Below the pieces are notes generated by a model, which saw nothing but the letters and a program-made list of their open reading frames with translations, did no database searches and was not told where the DNA came from. From the NCBI GenBank assembly GCA_021781795.1, contig JAJXWA010000001.1, positions 310,001 to 374,000 on the forward strand: a stretch of 64,000 nt of DNA. Reading direction: 5' to 3'. This document shows positions 19,580-28,913 of this stretch, one piece after another; the first letter of the stretch is position 1, and each line of letters starts with the position of its first letter. A program made the translations under genes and the position numbers. Source of the DNA: Acidobacteriota bacterium. GTDB taxonomy: Bacteria; Acidobacteriota; Terriglobia; Terriglobales; Acidobacteriaceae.

Positions 19580-20857
19580 CTAGTGAATCATGTTGATCGT
19601 TTCCTGAGTCACCGTATCGAAGGTTGTCACTGCTTTCGAGTTCGCCTCAAAGGCGCGCTGCGCGATGATCAGGTTTGAAAACTCCGCCGAGATGTTAACA
19701 TTCGATTCCTCAAGTGCGCCGTCCTGCATTGTGCCCAGTCCGGCCGTGCCCGAGGTCCCAATCGAGGCTGCGCCGCTGGCCATTGTCGTCGCGTAGTCGC
19801 CGTCGCCCAGCATCCTGAGTCCCTGCAGATTGGTTACATTGGCGAGCGCGACCTTGCCGACTGCCATCTGCTGCCCGTTCGAGAAGGTCGCGGAGACGGT
19901 TCCGTCCGAGCCGATCGTGAAGCTCTGATACTGCCCGCTGGCATAGCCGTTCTGCGTCGTGGCGCTGACCGCGGACGAGGCGGCGACCTGGCTGATGGTC
20001 GGCGTTCCGCCCGTCCCCAGCAGATTCCACTGCATCGTCAGATTCGAGGCGCCATCCGCCAATCCCGTGAAGCTGAGCGGAATCTGCGAAATATTCCCTG
20101 CTGCGGTCCCGACGGTCTGCGCGGTTCCACCCGCCGGCGTAACCGTCGCCAGATTGCCGCTGGCGTCGAAGGTCATGGTTCCGGTGACGGGTGTGGACGT
20201 GCCGGAGGTAAAGTCTCCGGCCGGCAGAGCGACGGAGTACGACCAGGTGTTCGTGCCGGTTTGCGCATACGTCACCGTGGCCACATGGCTCACGCCAAGC
20301 GAATCGTAGACCGTGACCTGCGCGGGAAAGGTTGCTCCGGCGGCGGAGGTCGCGTTCAGATTGACTGTCATATTCATCGTCGAGGTCGCCTTCGGCGGCT
20401 CCACCTGGCCAACGGGGATGGTGATTGGCGTCAGCGGCGAGTTGGTGTTCACGACGCCGTTGGCTGCTGGATATCCCATCACGTTTAGCCCATTCTGCGT
20501 AATGAGGTTGCCACTGGAGTCAAGGGAGAAGTTCCCGGCCCGGGAATATTCGCTGACGCCGCCGTTGTTCACGACAAAGAAGCCGTTGCCATTCAGCGCG
20601 ACATCGGTTGCCGATCCGGTTGAATTGATGGATCCCTGCGTGAAATCGGTCGCGATGGAGGCGACCTGAGTGCCTGCGCCAACCTGCACCGGATCGCCTC
20701 CCCCGGACGAGCCGATCTGCTGGTAGAACAAATCCGAGAAATTGGTTGACTGACCCTTGAAGGCCGTTGTGTTCATGTTGGACAGATCGTTTGCGATCGT
20801 GTTCAGAGCCGTCGAGTCGGCCTCAAGGCCGGTGAGCGGAATAAAAAAACTCGCCAT
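19580..20857 (-). CDS. flgE: flagellar hook protein FlgE
   Basis: The 425-residue protein forms the flagellar hook, the universal joint outside the outer membrane, after export by the flagellar type III system. The N-terminal rod/hook signature (FIPLTGLEADSTALNTIANDLSN, given in part) and the C-terminal helix ending SNLIIAQRAFEANSKAVTTFDTV in part form the D0 coiled-coil core. The middle is Ser/Thr/Gly/Ala-rich beta structure. AGGAG precedes the ATG. It is the last gene of the flagellar run in this window, directly after flgD, its capping partner. Confidence 0.94.
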   Translation of the reverse strand: MASFFIPLTGLEADSTALNTIANDLSNMNTTAFKGQSTNFSDLFYQQIGSSGGGDPVQVGAGTQVASIATDFTQGSINSTGSATDVALNGNGFFVVNNGGVSEYSRAGNFSLDSSGNLITQNGLNVMGYPAANGVVNTNSPLTPITIPVGQVEPPKATSTMNMTVNLNATSAAGATFPAQVTVYDSLGVSHVATVTYAQTGTNTWSYSVALPAGDFTSGTSTPVTGTMTFDASGNLATVTPAGGTAQTVGTAAGNISQIPLSFTGLADGASNLTMQWNLLGTGGTPTISQVAASSAVSATTQNGYASGQYQSFTIGSDGTVSATFSNGQQMAVGKVALANVTNLQGLRMLGDGDYATTMASGAASIGTSGTAGLGTMQDGALEESNVNISAEFSNLIIAQRAFEANSKAVTTFDTVTQETINMIH

Positions 20858-20966
20858 GGTGAGTGCTCCTGTGAGGTTGCAAAATCCTGTGAAGAATCGG
20901 TTGTGCGGCCGCCATCAGACTGCCGCTCGGTTTTTCGTCTCCACTGCCGTTGGCGTCCGAAGGAGC

Positions 20967-21521
20967 CTAGCGCGCTCCCGGCGCTCCACCGAGGGCCTGC
21001 GCAACGCGCTGCGCCGCGGCCTGCGTGGGTGGCACGCTCAAGTTCCCGGCCGCCCACGCGCCGGGATGCGCAACGGGCGCGCTTGCGGGTCCTGCGGCCG
21101 TCATGAGCGAAGTTGCGGCGGATGGAACTGGACGGCTCGCCGCGCCGGCAGCCATCTGGCTTCCACCCGTCGGTCCGCTGCTGCCGGTGCCGGTTGTGCC
21201 TGTCGTGCCGGTGCTGCCCAGGGCTCCACTCAGTGTCTGGTTGATGGAAATCAGCTGCTCCAGGCTGTTCACGTTCACTAACTGGTTCACATATTCGTTG
21301 GGATCGGTGTTCGCTGTAGGGTCTTGATTCTGCATCTCAGTCACGAGCAGAGTGAGAAAGTCATTCGCCGAGATGGTCGCCGAAGCGGTACTGGGCGTTC
21401 CGGATGCGGTCGAACCCGCTGTTGTGCTGTCTGCAGCCGTGGCCGCAGCTGTCGGTCGCGATCCCGGAAGAAGCTGCGCCTGCCCCGGTCCATGGTGTGC
21501 GAATGTTGCCCAAGCTGTCAT
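20967..21521 (-). CDS. flgD: hook-capping protein FlgD, short form
   Basis: The 184-residue product carries the conserved FlgD N-terminal domain at residues 50-95 (NDFLTLLVTEMQNQDP and NEYVNQLVNVNSLEQL), which directs hook assembly as a cap. The usual C-terminal Tudor and Ig-like domains cannot be recognised: the rest is Gly/Thr/Ser then Ala/Pro low-complexity sequence. Many FlgD proteins are about 220 aa or longer. AAGGAG lies six bases upstream of the ATG. It sits between fliK and flgE as in other flagellar operons. Confidence 0.88.
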   Translation of the reverse strand: MTAWATFAHHGPGQAQLLPGSRPTAAATAADSTTAGSTASGTPSTASATISANDFLTLLVTEMQNQDPTANTDPNEYVNQLVNVNSLEQLISINQTLSGALGSTGTTGTTGTGSSGPTGGSQMAAGAASRPVPSAATSLMTAAGPASAPVAHPGAWAAGNLSVPPTQAAAQRVAQALGGAPGAR

Positions 21522-21612
21522 TGCTTCTCCTTTGCCAATCCTGATTCATCTTGTGTTGACTACCCCGTGTGCTGTCCGGCATCACGGGCTACTCTTTCGC
21601 CCTTGTACGCTG

Positions 21613-23439
21613 CTACGCGATGACCGAAAGACGCCTGCCGGGGGCTCCTGTTCCGTTTGCTTCTGCGTCGTTGTGCAATGCGCCGTGGGCCACGCCCGTT
21701 GCAGGCGGCGAAGCGGCCCGAGGCTGGACCGGATCGACCCGAGGGGAGCCACTGGAAGAACTATGATCTCCCGCGGTGTTCTGCCCCTGGCCTCCCTGCT
21801 CCAGTCCGCCGCCGCTTCCTGCGCCTGTCCAGCCATTTCCCTGCTGGGTCACATGCAGCGACTGCACTGGCATCTGATGTTCCTGCAGATAGGCGTTCAG
21901 CCCTGCCAGATGTCCGCTGAGTGACTGCGCCGCCACGGTGCCAGCACCGACCAGGGCCGCGTGGATGCCGCCCGCAGACGCCTCCGCACGCACGCTCACC
22001 CAGCCCAGCGAACTGTCCAGAAACCCGGCCTCGGCATGGTGCGCGCTCGCCCGTACCCAGGCGGGCCCATCGCCGGTCGGCGCCGAGTCCATCGCGATGA
22101 ACGACGTTTGCACGGTAGGAGGCGAAAGCGGGCTACCATCCGCATGGTAGCCGGACAGCGGTGCTGTTGCGCTGCCGCCAGCTGACGGAGCGACGGCCAC
22201 TCCCGTAGTTGCCGCGGTGGCATGTGCGATCGGAACCGCCGGGAGAGTCCCAGTCGGTGGTCCGACTGTGGCCGCGTGAATGATATCTTTCGTTCGTGCG
22301 TTTGAGCGTACAGTCTGCGATCCGTGCGTGTACGGCGACACTGGCAGGCCCGCCTGTGCCGCTGACGGTGCAACGCTCAATGCTCCTCCAGGCCGCGTTG
22401 GGTTGCTCTCCGCTGCTGTGACCTGCACAGACGATCGATCAACTGGAACAGGCGAATACGCCTGCGTGAGGGCATCCGCACCCTTTTGAGTCGCTTGATC
22501 TGCGCGCATGTTCGCAGAGTGGAAAGCCACCGCGGTCTGCAACAGTTGCGGCGACTGACCCGGTTCGACTGGAGCCGTAGCGGCATCGACGAGGTTCGTT
22601 TCCTGCGCCCCTCTCGGCACCTCAGGGAATTCCCAGCCGGTTACCCTGGCCGCTACGGCAGGTGGATTCGACGGATCGATCGAACCCTCCTGAAGCAGCG
22701 GAATAGACCCGTGTGCCAGCGCCGAACTCTGCGGTGGTGCAAGGGCAGAGGCGACAGAATGCGCAGCCTGCTCACCAACGACGCTTGCGGTGGATGGACT
22801 GGCTTTGTTCACAAGTGAGCGAGTCGGCGTGAGTAACGGAGATGCTTCCGCCGGAGCTGGCGCTGACATGGCTCCCAAAATAGGAACAAGGGACGGTAGA
22901 TTCACCGGAAACGCCCCAGCCGCCGGTGCGGACTTCTTCGATTTCCTGTCCTGTCTCGCATGCTTCACGGACGACGGATGGGCTGATCGAAGAGCGACAC
23001 CGTGCGCAACGCCCGTATCGGGTTGCGCCGCAGTGGGCGAAAGCCTCTGCAGTATACTGACTTGCATTTCCGAATTCGCAGAGATGGCAGTTCCAGAGGC
23101 ATTCGGGATCGGAACCGCCGTAGTGCTCTGCCCTACGCCTGGCAGCACGACTGGAGTGCGGTTCGCACCTTTTGCATTCCATCCTGATTGTGCGGGGCGT
23201 AGAATCGTCCCTTCGCCAAAGGGTGCGCGCGATGCTTCGCCACCTATTCCCGCCGAGGAAAGCATTGCCTTCCACTGCATATCCGACGGTCCACCGGGCG
23301 CGGCGGTGGGATTGCCTTCACTCATTTCTGCATGGAACCCAGGCACGATCAGCGCCATCTTTTCCGCGGCGCTACTGCTTGAAGGTACGCCGCGCATGCC
23401 GGGTGATCCCGCAACTTCCGTGGATAGGGCGACTGTCAT
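21613..23439 (-). CDS. fliK: flagellar hook-length control protein FliK
   Basis: The 608-residue protein (from this start) is mostly Pro/Ser/Ala/Thr-rich and disordered. Its C-terminal part, LGWVSVRAEASAGGIHAALV followed by LSGHLAGLNAYLQEHQMPVQ, fits the FliK C-terminal hook-length domain that switches the export gate from hook to filament substrates. Position between fliJ and flgD supports the call. The start is uncertain. The ATG at 23439 leaves a 55-base gap after fliJ, whereas an ATG at 23523 gives 636 aa and a 29-base overlap. Further upstream extension overlaps fliJ and is rejected. Confidence 0.82.
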   Translation of the reverse strand: MTVALSTEVAGSPGMRGVPSSSSAAEKMALIVPGFHAEMSEGNPTAAPGGPSDMQWKAMLSSAGIGGEASRAPFGEGTILRPAQSGWNAKGANRTPVVLPGVGQSTTAVPIPNASGTAISANSEMQVSILQRLSPTAAQPDTGVAHGVALRSAHPSSVKHARQDRKSKKSAPAAGAFPVNLPSLVPILGAMSAPAPAEASPLLTPTRSLVNKASPSTASVVGEQAAHSVASALAPPQSSALAHGSIPLLQEGSIDPSNPPAVAARVTGWEFPEVPRGAQETNLVDAATAPVEPGQSPQLLQTAVAFHSANMRADQATQKGADALTQAYSPVPVDRSSVQVTAAESNPTRPGGALSVAPSAAQAGLPVSPYTHGSQTVRSNARTKDIIHAATVGPPTGTLPAVPIAHATAATTGVAVAPSAGGSATAPLSGYHADGSPLSPPTVQTSFIAMDSAPTGDGPAWVRASAHHAEAGFLDSSLGWVSVRAEASAGGIHAALVGAGTVAAQSLSGHLAGLNAYLQEHQMPVQSLHVTQQGNGWTGAGSGGGLEQGGQGQNTAGDHSSSSGSPRVDPVQPRAASPPATGVAHGALHNDAEANGTGAPGRRLSVIA

Positions 23440-23494
23440 GCGGACCTGATTGCAGGTGACATGCCAATTGGCAGTAACGTGGATTGGAGAAAAT

Positions 23495-24019
23495 TCAGAA
23501 GGGACGGTCCGGCTCCGCAACATCGTCTGTTGCCGATCCTCCTCCGGATTTTTTCGCGCCCATGGAGGGCCGGGCAGCCTCTTTTTTTGCAGACGGGCCC
23601 TGCATGCGGTGCCAGTCGTCGAGCGCCTTCTGCGCCGATCGCTCCTCTTGCGCAGTTGCCTCTGCCGCGGCGGCCTCCACCATCCGCTCCGTCTGCCTGC
23701 GCTCCGTCCGGTCGGCAAGAAACGCCTTGCGCAGACGGGCCGCGGCCAGGTCAGCTTCGAGCTTCCACGCCGCAATCTGCTTTGAGGCTCGTTCCGACTC
23801 GAAGCTCTGCATGATCCCGGCGATTCGCTCGACCGCGTCGCCGCTCCGCACGCCCGCAAAGATCGATTCCCTGCTCCGGCGCTCGCTTCGCCTTGACTCT
23901 GCCAGCGCAGCGTCCAGCCGCTTCTGTTCGGCCTGTGCCGTTTCCAGAGCTAGCCGGCTCTGCTCCTCTTGAAGAGCGCGAATGCGCAGCAGCCTGCGTA
24001 GTGCATGCGAAGACTTCAT
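23495..24019 (-). CDS. fliJ: flagellar export chaperone FliJ-like coiled-coil protein
   Basis: The 174-residue, Arg/Glu/Ala-rich protein is almost wholly predicted coiled coil (for example LRIRALQEEQSRLALETAQAE), matching FliJ, the stalk of the export ATPase that also escorts chaperones. Sequence conservation of FliJ is low, so the call rests on coiled-coil character, size and position: it begins 3 bases after the fliI stop and precedes fliK. The C-terminal 40 residues are Lys/Gly/Ser-rich and atypical. Confidence 0.8.
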   Translation of the reverse strand: MKSSHALRRLLRIRALQEEQSRLALETAQAEQKRLDAALAESRRSERRSRESIFAGVRSGDAVERIAGIMQSFESERASKQIAAWKLEADLAAARLRKAFLADRTERRQTERMVEAAAAEATAQEERSAQKALDDWHRMQGPSAKKEAARPSMGAKKSGGGSATDDVAEPDRPF

Positions 24020-24022
24020 CGC

Positions 24023-25336
24023 TCAGATCTCCGCTGCGAGTTCGGCCAGACGACTCCGCGTCTCGGCATAGCTGCCCTGCTCGCGCGCACTCTGTGCCAG
24101 GAAGGCGCGAACGGCCTCGCGCGACCGCAGCGCACGGTCTAGCTCCGGATCTGCTCCAGGTTTATACGCCCCGATTCGGACTAGATCTTCGGAGCGCGCA
24201 TAGATCGCCTGCATTCGACGCACCAGTGCCGCCTGTTCGCGGTGCTCGGCGTCGGCTACAGCCGGCATCAGGCGGCTGATCGAGTCGAGCACTTCGACCG
24301 GCGGGTACCAGCCCTCGGCAGCCAGCGCGCGAGAGAGCACCACATGCCCGTCCAGCATCGACCGCACTGCGTCCACCAGCGGGTCCTGCTGATCGTCGCC
24401 TTCCATCAGCACGGTGTAGAACGCGGTAATCGATCCGGTCTGGAAATGGCCCGTTCGTTCCACAAGGCGCGCAATCCGCGTGAATACCGACGGCGTGTAG
24501 CCCTTGGCCGTAGGCGGCTCGCCGGCCGCCAGTCCGATCTCCCGCGCCGCCATCGCGAAACGGGTCAGGGAGTCGAGCACCAACAGCACATGCCGGCCCT
24601 CGGCCGCAAAGGACTCAGCCACTGTGGTCGCGGCCAGCGCAGCGCGCATCCGCAGCAGCGGCGACTGATCGGATGTGGAAACCAGCACCACCGAGCGCGC
24701 CCGTCCACCTTGGCCGAGCGATTCCTCGAGAAACTCCGCCACCTCGCGTCCGCGCTCGCCGATCAGGCCCACAACGGTTACGTCCGCTTCCGTGTTGCGC
24801 GTCATCATCCCGATCAGCGTGCTCTTGCCTACGCCCGACCCTCCAAAGATGCCCACGCGCTGTCCCCGGCCCACGGTGAGCATACTGTCGATGACGCGGA
24901 TGCCCGTCGCCAGCGGCTTGCGAATCGGTACCCGATCCATGGGGTTGCGCACCGTGCTCTCCAGCGGCAGCGTCGTCGGCTGGGGCGGGAGCGGTGCACC
25001 ATCGATTGGATGCGCTTCGGCATCGAGCACCCTTCCCAGCAGGCCGTCTCCCACCTCAATCTCCGGATGAACGCCGAGCGCACGCACGGAGTCGCCAAAG
25101 CGAATTCTCTCGTTCTTCTCCACCAGCATGGAGAGCAGATGCGATCCTCGAAATCCGATAACCTCGGCTGAATGAGCGCACCCGTCGCGGTCGAGAATCT
25201 CGCAGCACTCACCGACCGAGGCAAGCGGCCCCTCGGACTCAACCGTCTGCCCGACTGACTCGACCACATGGCCGCGCCAGCACCACGGCTGCCTGCGGTT
25301 CAACCGCGCAATGTAGCGATCGAGCAGCACAGTCAC
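24023..25336 (-). CDS. fliI: flagellum-specific ATPase FliI
   Basis: The 437-residue F1-beta-like ATPase energises substrate unfolding and export at the base of the flagellum. Walker A is GGSGVGKS (165-172), and the Walker B/catalytic region includes GLIGERGREVAEFLE and VLLVLDSLTRFAMAAREIGLA in part. The SRLMPAV and QGSYAE segments near the C-terminus are typical. It starts with GTG at 25336, whose TGA overlaps the fliH stop (GTGA), so translation is coupled to its regulator FliH. The family order fliH-fliI-fliJ is kept. Confidence 0.96.
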   Translation of the reverse strand: MTVLLDRYIARLNRRQPWCWRGHVVESVGQTVESEGPLASVGECCEILDRDGCAHSAEVIGFRGSHLLSMLVEKNERIRFGDSVRALGVHPEIEVGDGLLGRVLDAEAHPIDGAPLPPQPTTLPLESTVRNPMDRVPIRKPLATGIRVIDSMLTVGRGQRVGIFGGSGVGKSTLIGMMTRNTEADVTVVGLIGERGREVAEFLEESLGQGGRARSVVLVSTSDQSPLLRMRAALAATTVAESFAAEGRHVLLVLDSLTRFAMAAREIGLAAGEPPTAKGYTPSVFTRIARLVERTGHFQTGSITAFYTVLMEGDDQQDPLVDAVRSMLDGHVVLSRALAAEGWYPPVEVLDSISRLMPAVADAEHREQAALVRRMQAIYARSEDLVRIGAYKPGADPELDRALRSREAVRAFLAQSAREQGSYAETRSRLAELAAEI

Positions 25337-26085
25337 GGCAGACGCTCCGCGCCGATTTGTTTTACGGCCAGCGGCTCGGCCGAAGCTTCGCCGCGCGGCT
25401 GGCCGGTACGGTCGAAAAAGCCGCGCTCAATTTCGGCGAGCTGCGCGCGGAGCCCGAGGTCCACTGAGCCGAGCGAGGTCTCCAGTTCGCACTCGCCGGC
25501 GTGCATCTCTGCAACAGGCGTTACTTCGGGTTTCACGGCAAGATTCGGCAGATGCGCCATCGTCTCTGTCCACAGCGAAGCCTCCGCCTCCGGCACCTTC
25601 AGCCGGACCCTGGTTGGGGCGGTCAACTGGCCAAGCGCCACCCGCACGGCGCCCGTCAGCAGCAGCGGGTCCATCTGCGCCTCGCGCCGCAGGACGCGCG
25701 CTGCGATAGCCAGCGCCAGTTCGACGACCTCGTGTTCGAGGCTGTGCAAGATATGGACGAACTCCTGATCGAACTGCGCAAGGGCGGATGCCAACTGCTT
25801 CTGCCGTTCCAGATCTTCTTCCTGCCGCGCCACTTCCAGCGCCGCGTGCTCAATCTGCGCGCCCTCTTCCCGGCCGCGCATCCGGCCGGCGTCATAGCTG
25901 CGCTCCTTCTCCTCGGCCAGACGCTGCTCCAGGTCTCTGGGGATCGGCTGCTCTGGAGGCTGAGGGGGGGCCAGCGGCTGACGCAGCGGAGCTCCCACTC
26001 CCAGCGCCTCGAGGGACGGCCCATGCGGCGCGGGGAGCTCGGGGTAATGAAATCGCTCAATTGTGGCACCCGCATTCAGCCCCAT
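25333..26085 (-). CDS. fliH: flagellar assembly protein FliH
   Basis: The 250-residue protein has a proline-rich N-terminus, then a long charged coiled coil with small-residue repeats (SYDAGRMRGREEGAQIEHAAL), and a C-terminal domain including VELALAIAARVLRRE, which matches the FliH/V-ATPase E-subunit-like region. FliH binds and restrains FliI and docks it at the C-ring. GGAGGGAG precedes two possible starts, GTG at 26088 and ATG at 26085. The stop overlaps the fliI start by four bases. Confidence 0.87.
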   Translation of the reverse strand: MGLNAGATIERFHYPELPAPHGPSLEALGVGAPLRQPLAPPQPPEQPIPRDLEQRLAEEKERSYDAGRMRGREEGAQIEHAALEVARQEEDLERQKQLASALAQFDQEFVHILHSLEHEVVELALAIAARVLRREAQMDPLLLTGAVRVALGQLTAPTRVRLKVPEAEASLWTETMAHLPNLAVKPEVTPVAEMHAGECELETSLGSVDLGLRAQLAEIERGFFDRTGQPRGEASAEPLAVKQIGAERLP

Positions 26086-26130
26086 CACCGGCTCCCTCCG
26101 TCTCTTTCTTGCCGCACTGCGCGCCCCTGG

Positions 26131-27180
26131 TCACGCCAACATCTCGTCGCCGCTCTCAAGCTTCAGGACGACCTTGCCTTCGCTCTCCAGCCTGCGCGCC
26201 AGGTTCAGAATCTCCTGCTGCGCCTGCGCCACCTCGCGCGAGCGCACCGGACCGAGGACCTCCATATCTTCCTTGAGCATCTCGACGGCCCGCGAACTCA
26301 TGGCCTTGAAGATTTGCGCGCGGAGCTCTTCATTCGCTCCGCGCATCGCCATCGCCAGCTGGCGTTTATCCACTCCGGAGACGATCTCGCGGATCGTCGC
26401 GGCGGGTACCGTGACCAGGTCCTCGAAGGTGAACATCAGGTTGCGGATACTCAGAGCCAACTCCGGCTGGCCTTCTTCAATCGTCTCCAGAATCTTTTTG
26501 GACCCCTCCGCTGGCAGGCGATTCAGAAGGTCGGCAACCGCCTTGAATCCCGAGTAGCTTCTGCGGGCGGTGTCGCCCATGTTCTCGAGCCGGCGATGCA
26601 GGCTCTGTGCCACCTTTTGCGCCATCTCCGGAGAAAACTGCCGCATCTCGGCCAGCCGCTGGATGGAGACGACCTTGTGTTCTTCGCTCAGGTTGTCCAG
26701 CACTTGGGAGGCGCGCCTGGGGTCGAGATGCGCGAGCACCAGCGCAATCGTCTGCGGATGTTCGGAATCGAGCAACTTGCCGAGTTGCTGCGGATCGGTG
26801 CGCTGAAGCTTGGCAAGATTCCCCTGCGCTGCCTCCTGGGAACGCCGCACCAGCGTCAGCAGGTCCGTAGCGCGCTCCTTCCCGAAGGTCTCCACCAGCA
26901 GCCGGCTGGCATAATCCAGGCCGCCGTGGACCATGAAGTTCTGCGTCTCCAGCATCTCCCAGAACTCCTCCAGCACCTCGCCGGAAAGCTCCGGGGTTAC
27001 AGTGCGCAACTCTGCGAGTTCTTCGGTGATGCGCTGGACATCCGCTTCCGGAAGGTCGCGCAGAACTGCCTTGGCGATGTCCTCACCCACGGCCACCAGA
27101 AGCACCGCAGCCTTGCGTACTCCGCTCAGCGAAGACGACCGCCGCTTCTGCACTCCATCTTCGCTCAGTCCATCTGCCAT
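26131..27180 (-). CDS. fliG: flagellar motor switch protein FliG
   Basis: The 349-residue protein forms the rotor ring facing the stator units. The N-terminal domain that binds FliF begins LSGVRKAAVLLVAVGEDIAKA. The middle domain includes SEHPQTIALVLAHLDP, with the EHPQT signature. The C-terminal domain includes LMFTFEDLV and the charged GANEELRAQIFKAMSSRA torque-helix region in part. Length matches the family. GGGAG precedes the ATG. It sits between fliF and fliH in canonical order. Confidence 0.95.
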   Translation of the reverse strand: MADGLSEDGVQKRRSSSLSGVRKAAVLLVAVGEDIAKAVLRDLPEADVQRITEELAELRTVTPELSGEVLEEFWEMLETQNFMVHGGLDYASRLLVETFGKERATDLLTLVRRSQEAAQGNLAKLQRTDPQQLGKLLDSEHPQTIALVLAHLDPRRASQVLDNLSEEHKVVSIQRLAEMRQFSPEMAQKVAQSLHRRLENMGDTARRSYSGFKAVADLLNRLPAEGSKKILETIEEGQPELALSIRNLMFTFEDLVTVPAATIREIVSGVDKRQLAMAMRGANEELRAQIFKAMSSRAVEMLKEDMEVLGPVRSREVAQAQQEILNLARRLESEGKVVLKLESGDEMLA

Positions 27181-27221
27181 AGGTCATCTCCCTTCTTCTG
27201 AATGTCTCGGTTGTCGCGGCC

Positions 27222-28877
27222 TTATTCGGAGTGAATCCAACTCTGCAGAAGGCGCGAACTCTGCGTCGGCTCGCGCTTCAGATGTCCGGTCACCTGATCG
27301 AAGATCTCCTGAGAGCGCAGCCTTTCGGGATCAGGCAAAGGCGGCAGGGGCGCATGTGCGCCGCCGGAGTCGAGCGGCTGACCGTGCAGGTCGTGGACTG
27401 CGCCGATTTCTCCCGCCGTCGCGCCGGCGTGCAATGCCCTTTGTGCAGTCTGCAGGGCCGGCCGCACGCCGAAGAAGAGCACCAGCACCATGCCGGCCAG
27501 CAGGGCCAGATACTTGATCAGCAACGGTTGCCCGGCAACGGCGCCGAGCGCCTTTTGCGGCAGAGATACCGGCTCCGCGGCGCGGTTTTCTTCAAAGGCG
27601 AGATCCTGCACCGTGACCACGTCGCCGCGCGCCGCATCGAAGCCTACCGCCGCCTGCGCCAGGGCCGTCAGATTGCGCAGGTCGCCTGGCGTCCAGGGCT
27701 GCCACTGGGCCGCTCCCGCCTTGCCGGCCGGCCTCATCAGCTTGTCGTTTACGACGATTGCGGCGGTTAGGCGACGGAGGCGACCGGGATCCTCGACCGT
27801 GTGACGCACCGTCTTCGATACGCCGTAGGTTCCCGATTCGGTGCTCTGAGTCTCGCCGGGCGCCGTCTGCTTGGGATAGACCGGCAGATTCTGGCTGTTG
27901 GGCGCATTGGAGGCCGCGCCGGGCACGCCGGCGGCGACCGTCTGAGGAACGGTGTTCTGCTGGGTGCGCTGCATCGAGAGCGTCACCGTCTGGGTTGGGT
28001 CGTAGATCTCGCGGGTCTCGTCGGTCGCCTCGGCATCGTAATCAAGGGTGACCGAGGCGCGCACATTGCCCGCACCCGTCACCGGCTCAAGGGTTGCAAG
28101 CAGCTTCTCTTCGAGTCCCTGTTCGGCGCTCAGGCGGAGCGATTCCGCCGTCTTCGGCCCGAGTGGCAGATGCCCCGCCGCATCTACCAGCACGACCCGG
28201 TCCGGCGTGAGGCCATCTACCGCCGAGGCCACCAGATTGCGAATCGAATCGGCTTCGCCATCAGCCAGCCCGGCATGGCGGAGCCGCAGCACTACCGAGG
28301 CCTTGGCCGGGCGCTGGTCCTCGCGAAAGAGCGAGTCATGCGGCATCACCAGATGCACCCGTGCCGACTCCACATCGGCCAGCGTGCCAACGGTGTGCTC
28401 AAGCTCGCCTTCCATCGCGCGCTGGTAGTTCACCTGCTCGTCAAACTCCGATCCGACCCAGTTCGGCTTGTCGAAGAGTTCGAATCCCATGCGTCCGGAG
28501 TGGACGCCGCCCTTGGCTGCGGTCGTCAGCCGCGCCTTGTCCAGTTGCGGCGCCGGAACCAGAATCGCCGTGCCATCCTGGGCCACTTCAAAGGGAATCT
28601 GCGCCTGGGTCAGCGTGAGGCCCGTCTGGCGGGCATCGTCCGGCTCCATGCCCGCGTAGAGCGTTCGCCAGTCCGTGCGCAGACCCATCCACGCCAGACC
28701 TGAGAGCAGAGCGGCCAGCAGTAGGGCCGCAGCTGCAGTGCCGTTTCTCTGGCCCGCCGACAGCGCGGCCCACTGCACCCGCGCCCGCGTCCACAACGTT
28801 GAGAGCCTGCCGATCAGCGTGCCGTCGCGACCCATCCCAGGCGTCTGCTTTGCGATCTGTGTCCCCGTCGTCGCCAT
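27222..28877 (-). CDS. fliF: flagellar MS-ring protein FliF
   Basis: The 551-residue protein forms the membrane ring on which the flagellum is built. One membrane helix lies near residues 45-63 (TAAAALLLAALLSGLAWMG), a large periplasmic ring-building region with WVGSEFDEQVNYQRAMEGEL follows, and a second helix lies near 455-475 (IKYLALLAGMVLVLFFGVRP). The C-terminal tail ends with the FliG-binding type sequence SSRLLQSWIHSE. Length is typical. It begins 36 bases after fliE and is followed 41 bases later by fliG. Confidence 0.95.
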   Translation of the reverse strand: MATTGTQIAKQTPGMGRDGTLIGRLSTLWTRARVQWAALSAGQRNGTAAAALLLAALLSGLAWMGLRTDWRTLYAGMEPDDARQTGLTLTQAQIPFEVAQDGTAILVPAPQLDKARLTTAAKGGVHSGRMGFELFDKPNWVGSEFDEQVNYQRAMEGELEHTVGTLADVESARVHLVMPHDSLFREDQRPAKASVVLRLRHAGLADGEADSIRNLVASAVDGLTPDRVVLVDAAGHLPLGPKTAESLRLSAEQGLEEKLLATLEPVTGAGNVRASVTLDYDAEATDETREIYDPTQTVTLSMQRTQQNTVPQTVAAGVPGAASNAPNSQNLPVYPKQTAPGETQSTESGTYGVSKTVRHTVEDPGRLRRLTAAIVVNDKLMRPAGKAGAAQWQPWTPGDLRNLTALAQAAVGFDAARGDVVTVQDLAFEENRAAEPVSLPQKALGAVAGQPLLIKYLALLAGMVLVLFFGVRPALQTAQRALHAGATAGEIGAVHDLHGQPLDSGGAHAPLPPLPDPERLRSQEIFDQVTGHLKREPTQSSRLLQSWIHSE

Positions 28878-28913
28878 CGTCTCTTTGCTCTGCCAGATTT
28901 AGCGTGGCCCGGC

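Noticed and set aside
23524-23859. N-terminal extension of FliK by 112 residues
   Set aside because: It is Arg-rich and overlaps fliJ completely in another frame, so it is a shadow.
25501-27201. Long plus-strand open frame (566 codons) across fliH and fliG
   Set aside because: Antisense to two clear flagellar genes; His/Arg/Leu-rich shadow without a credible start.
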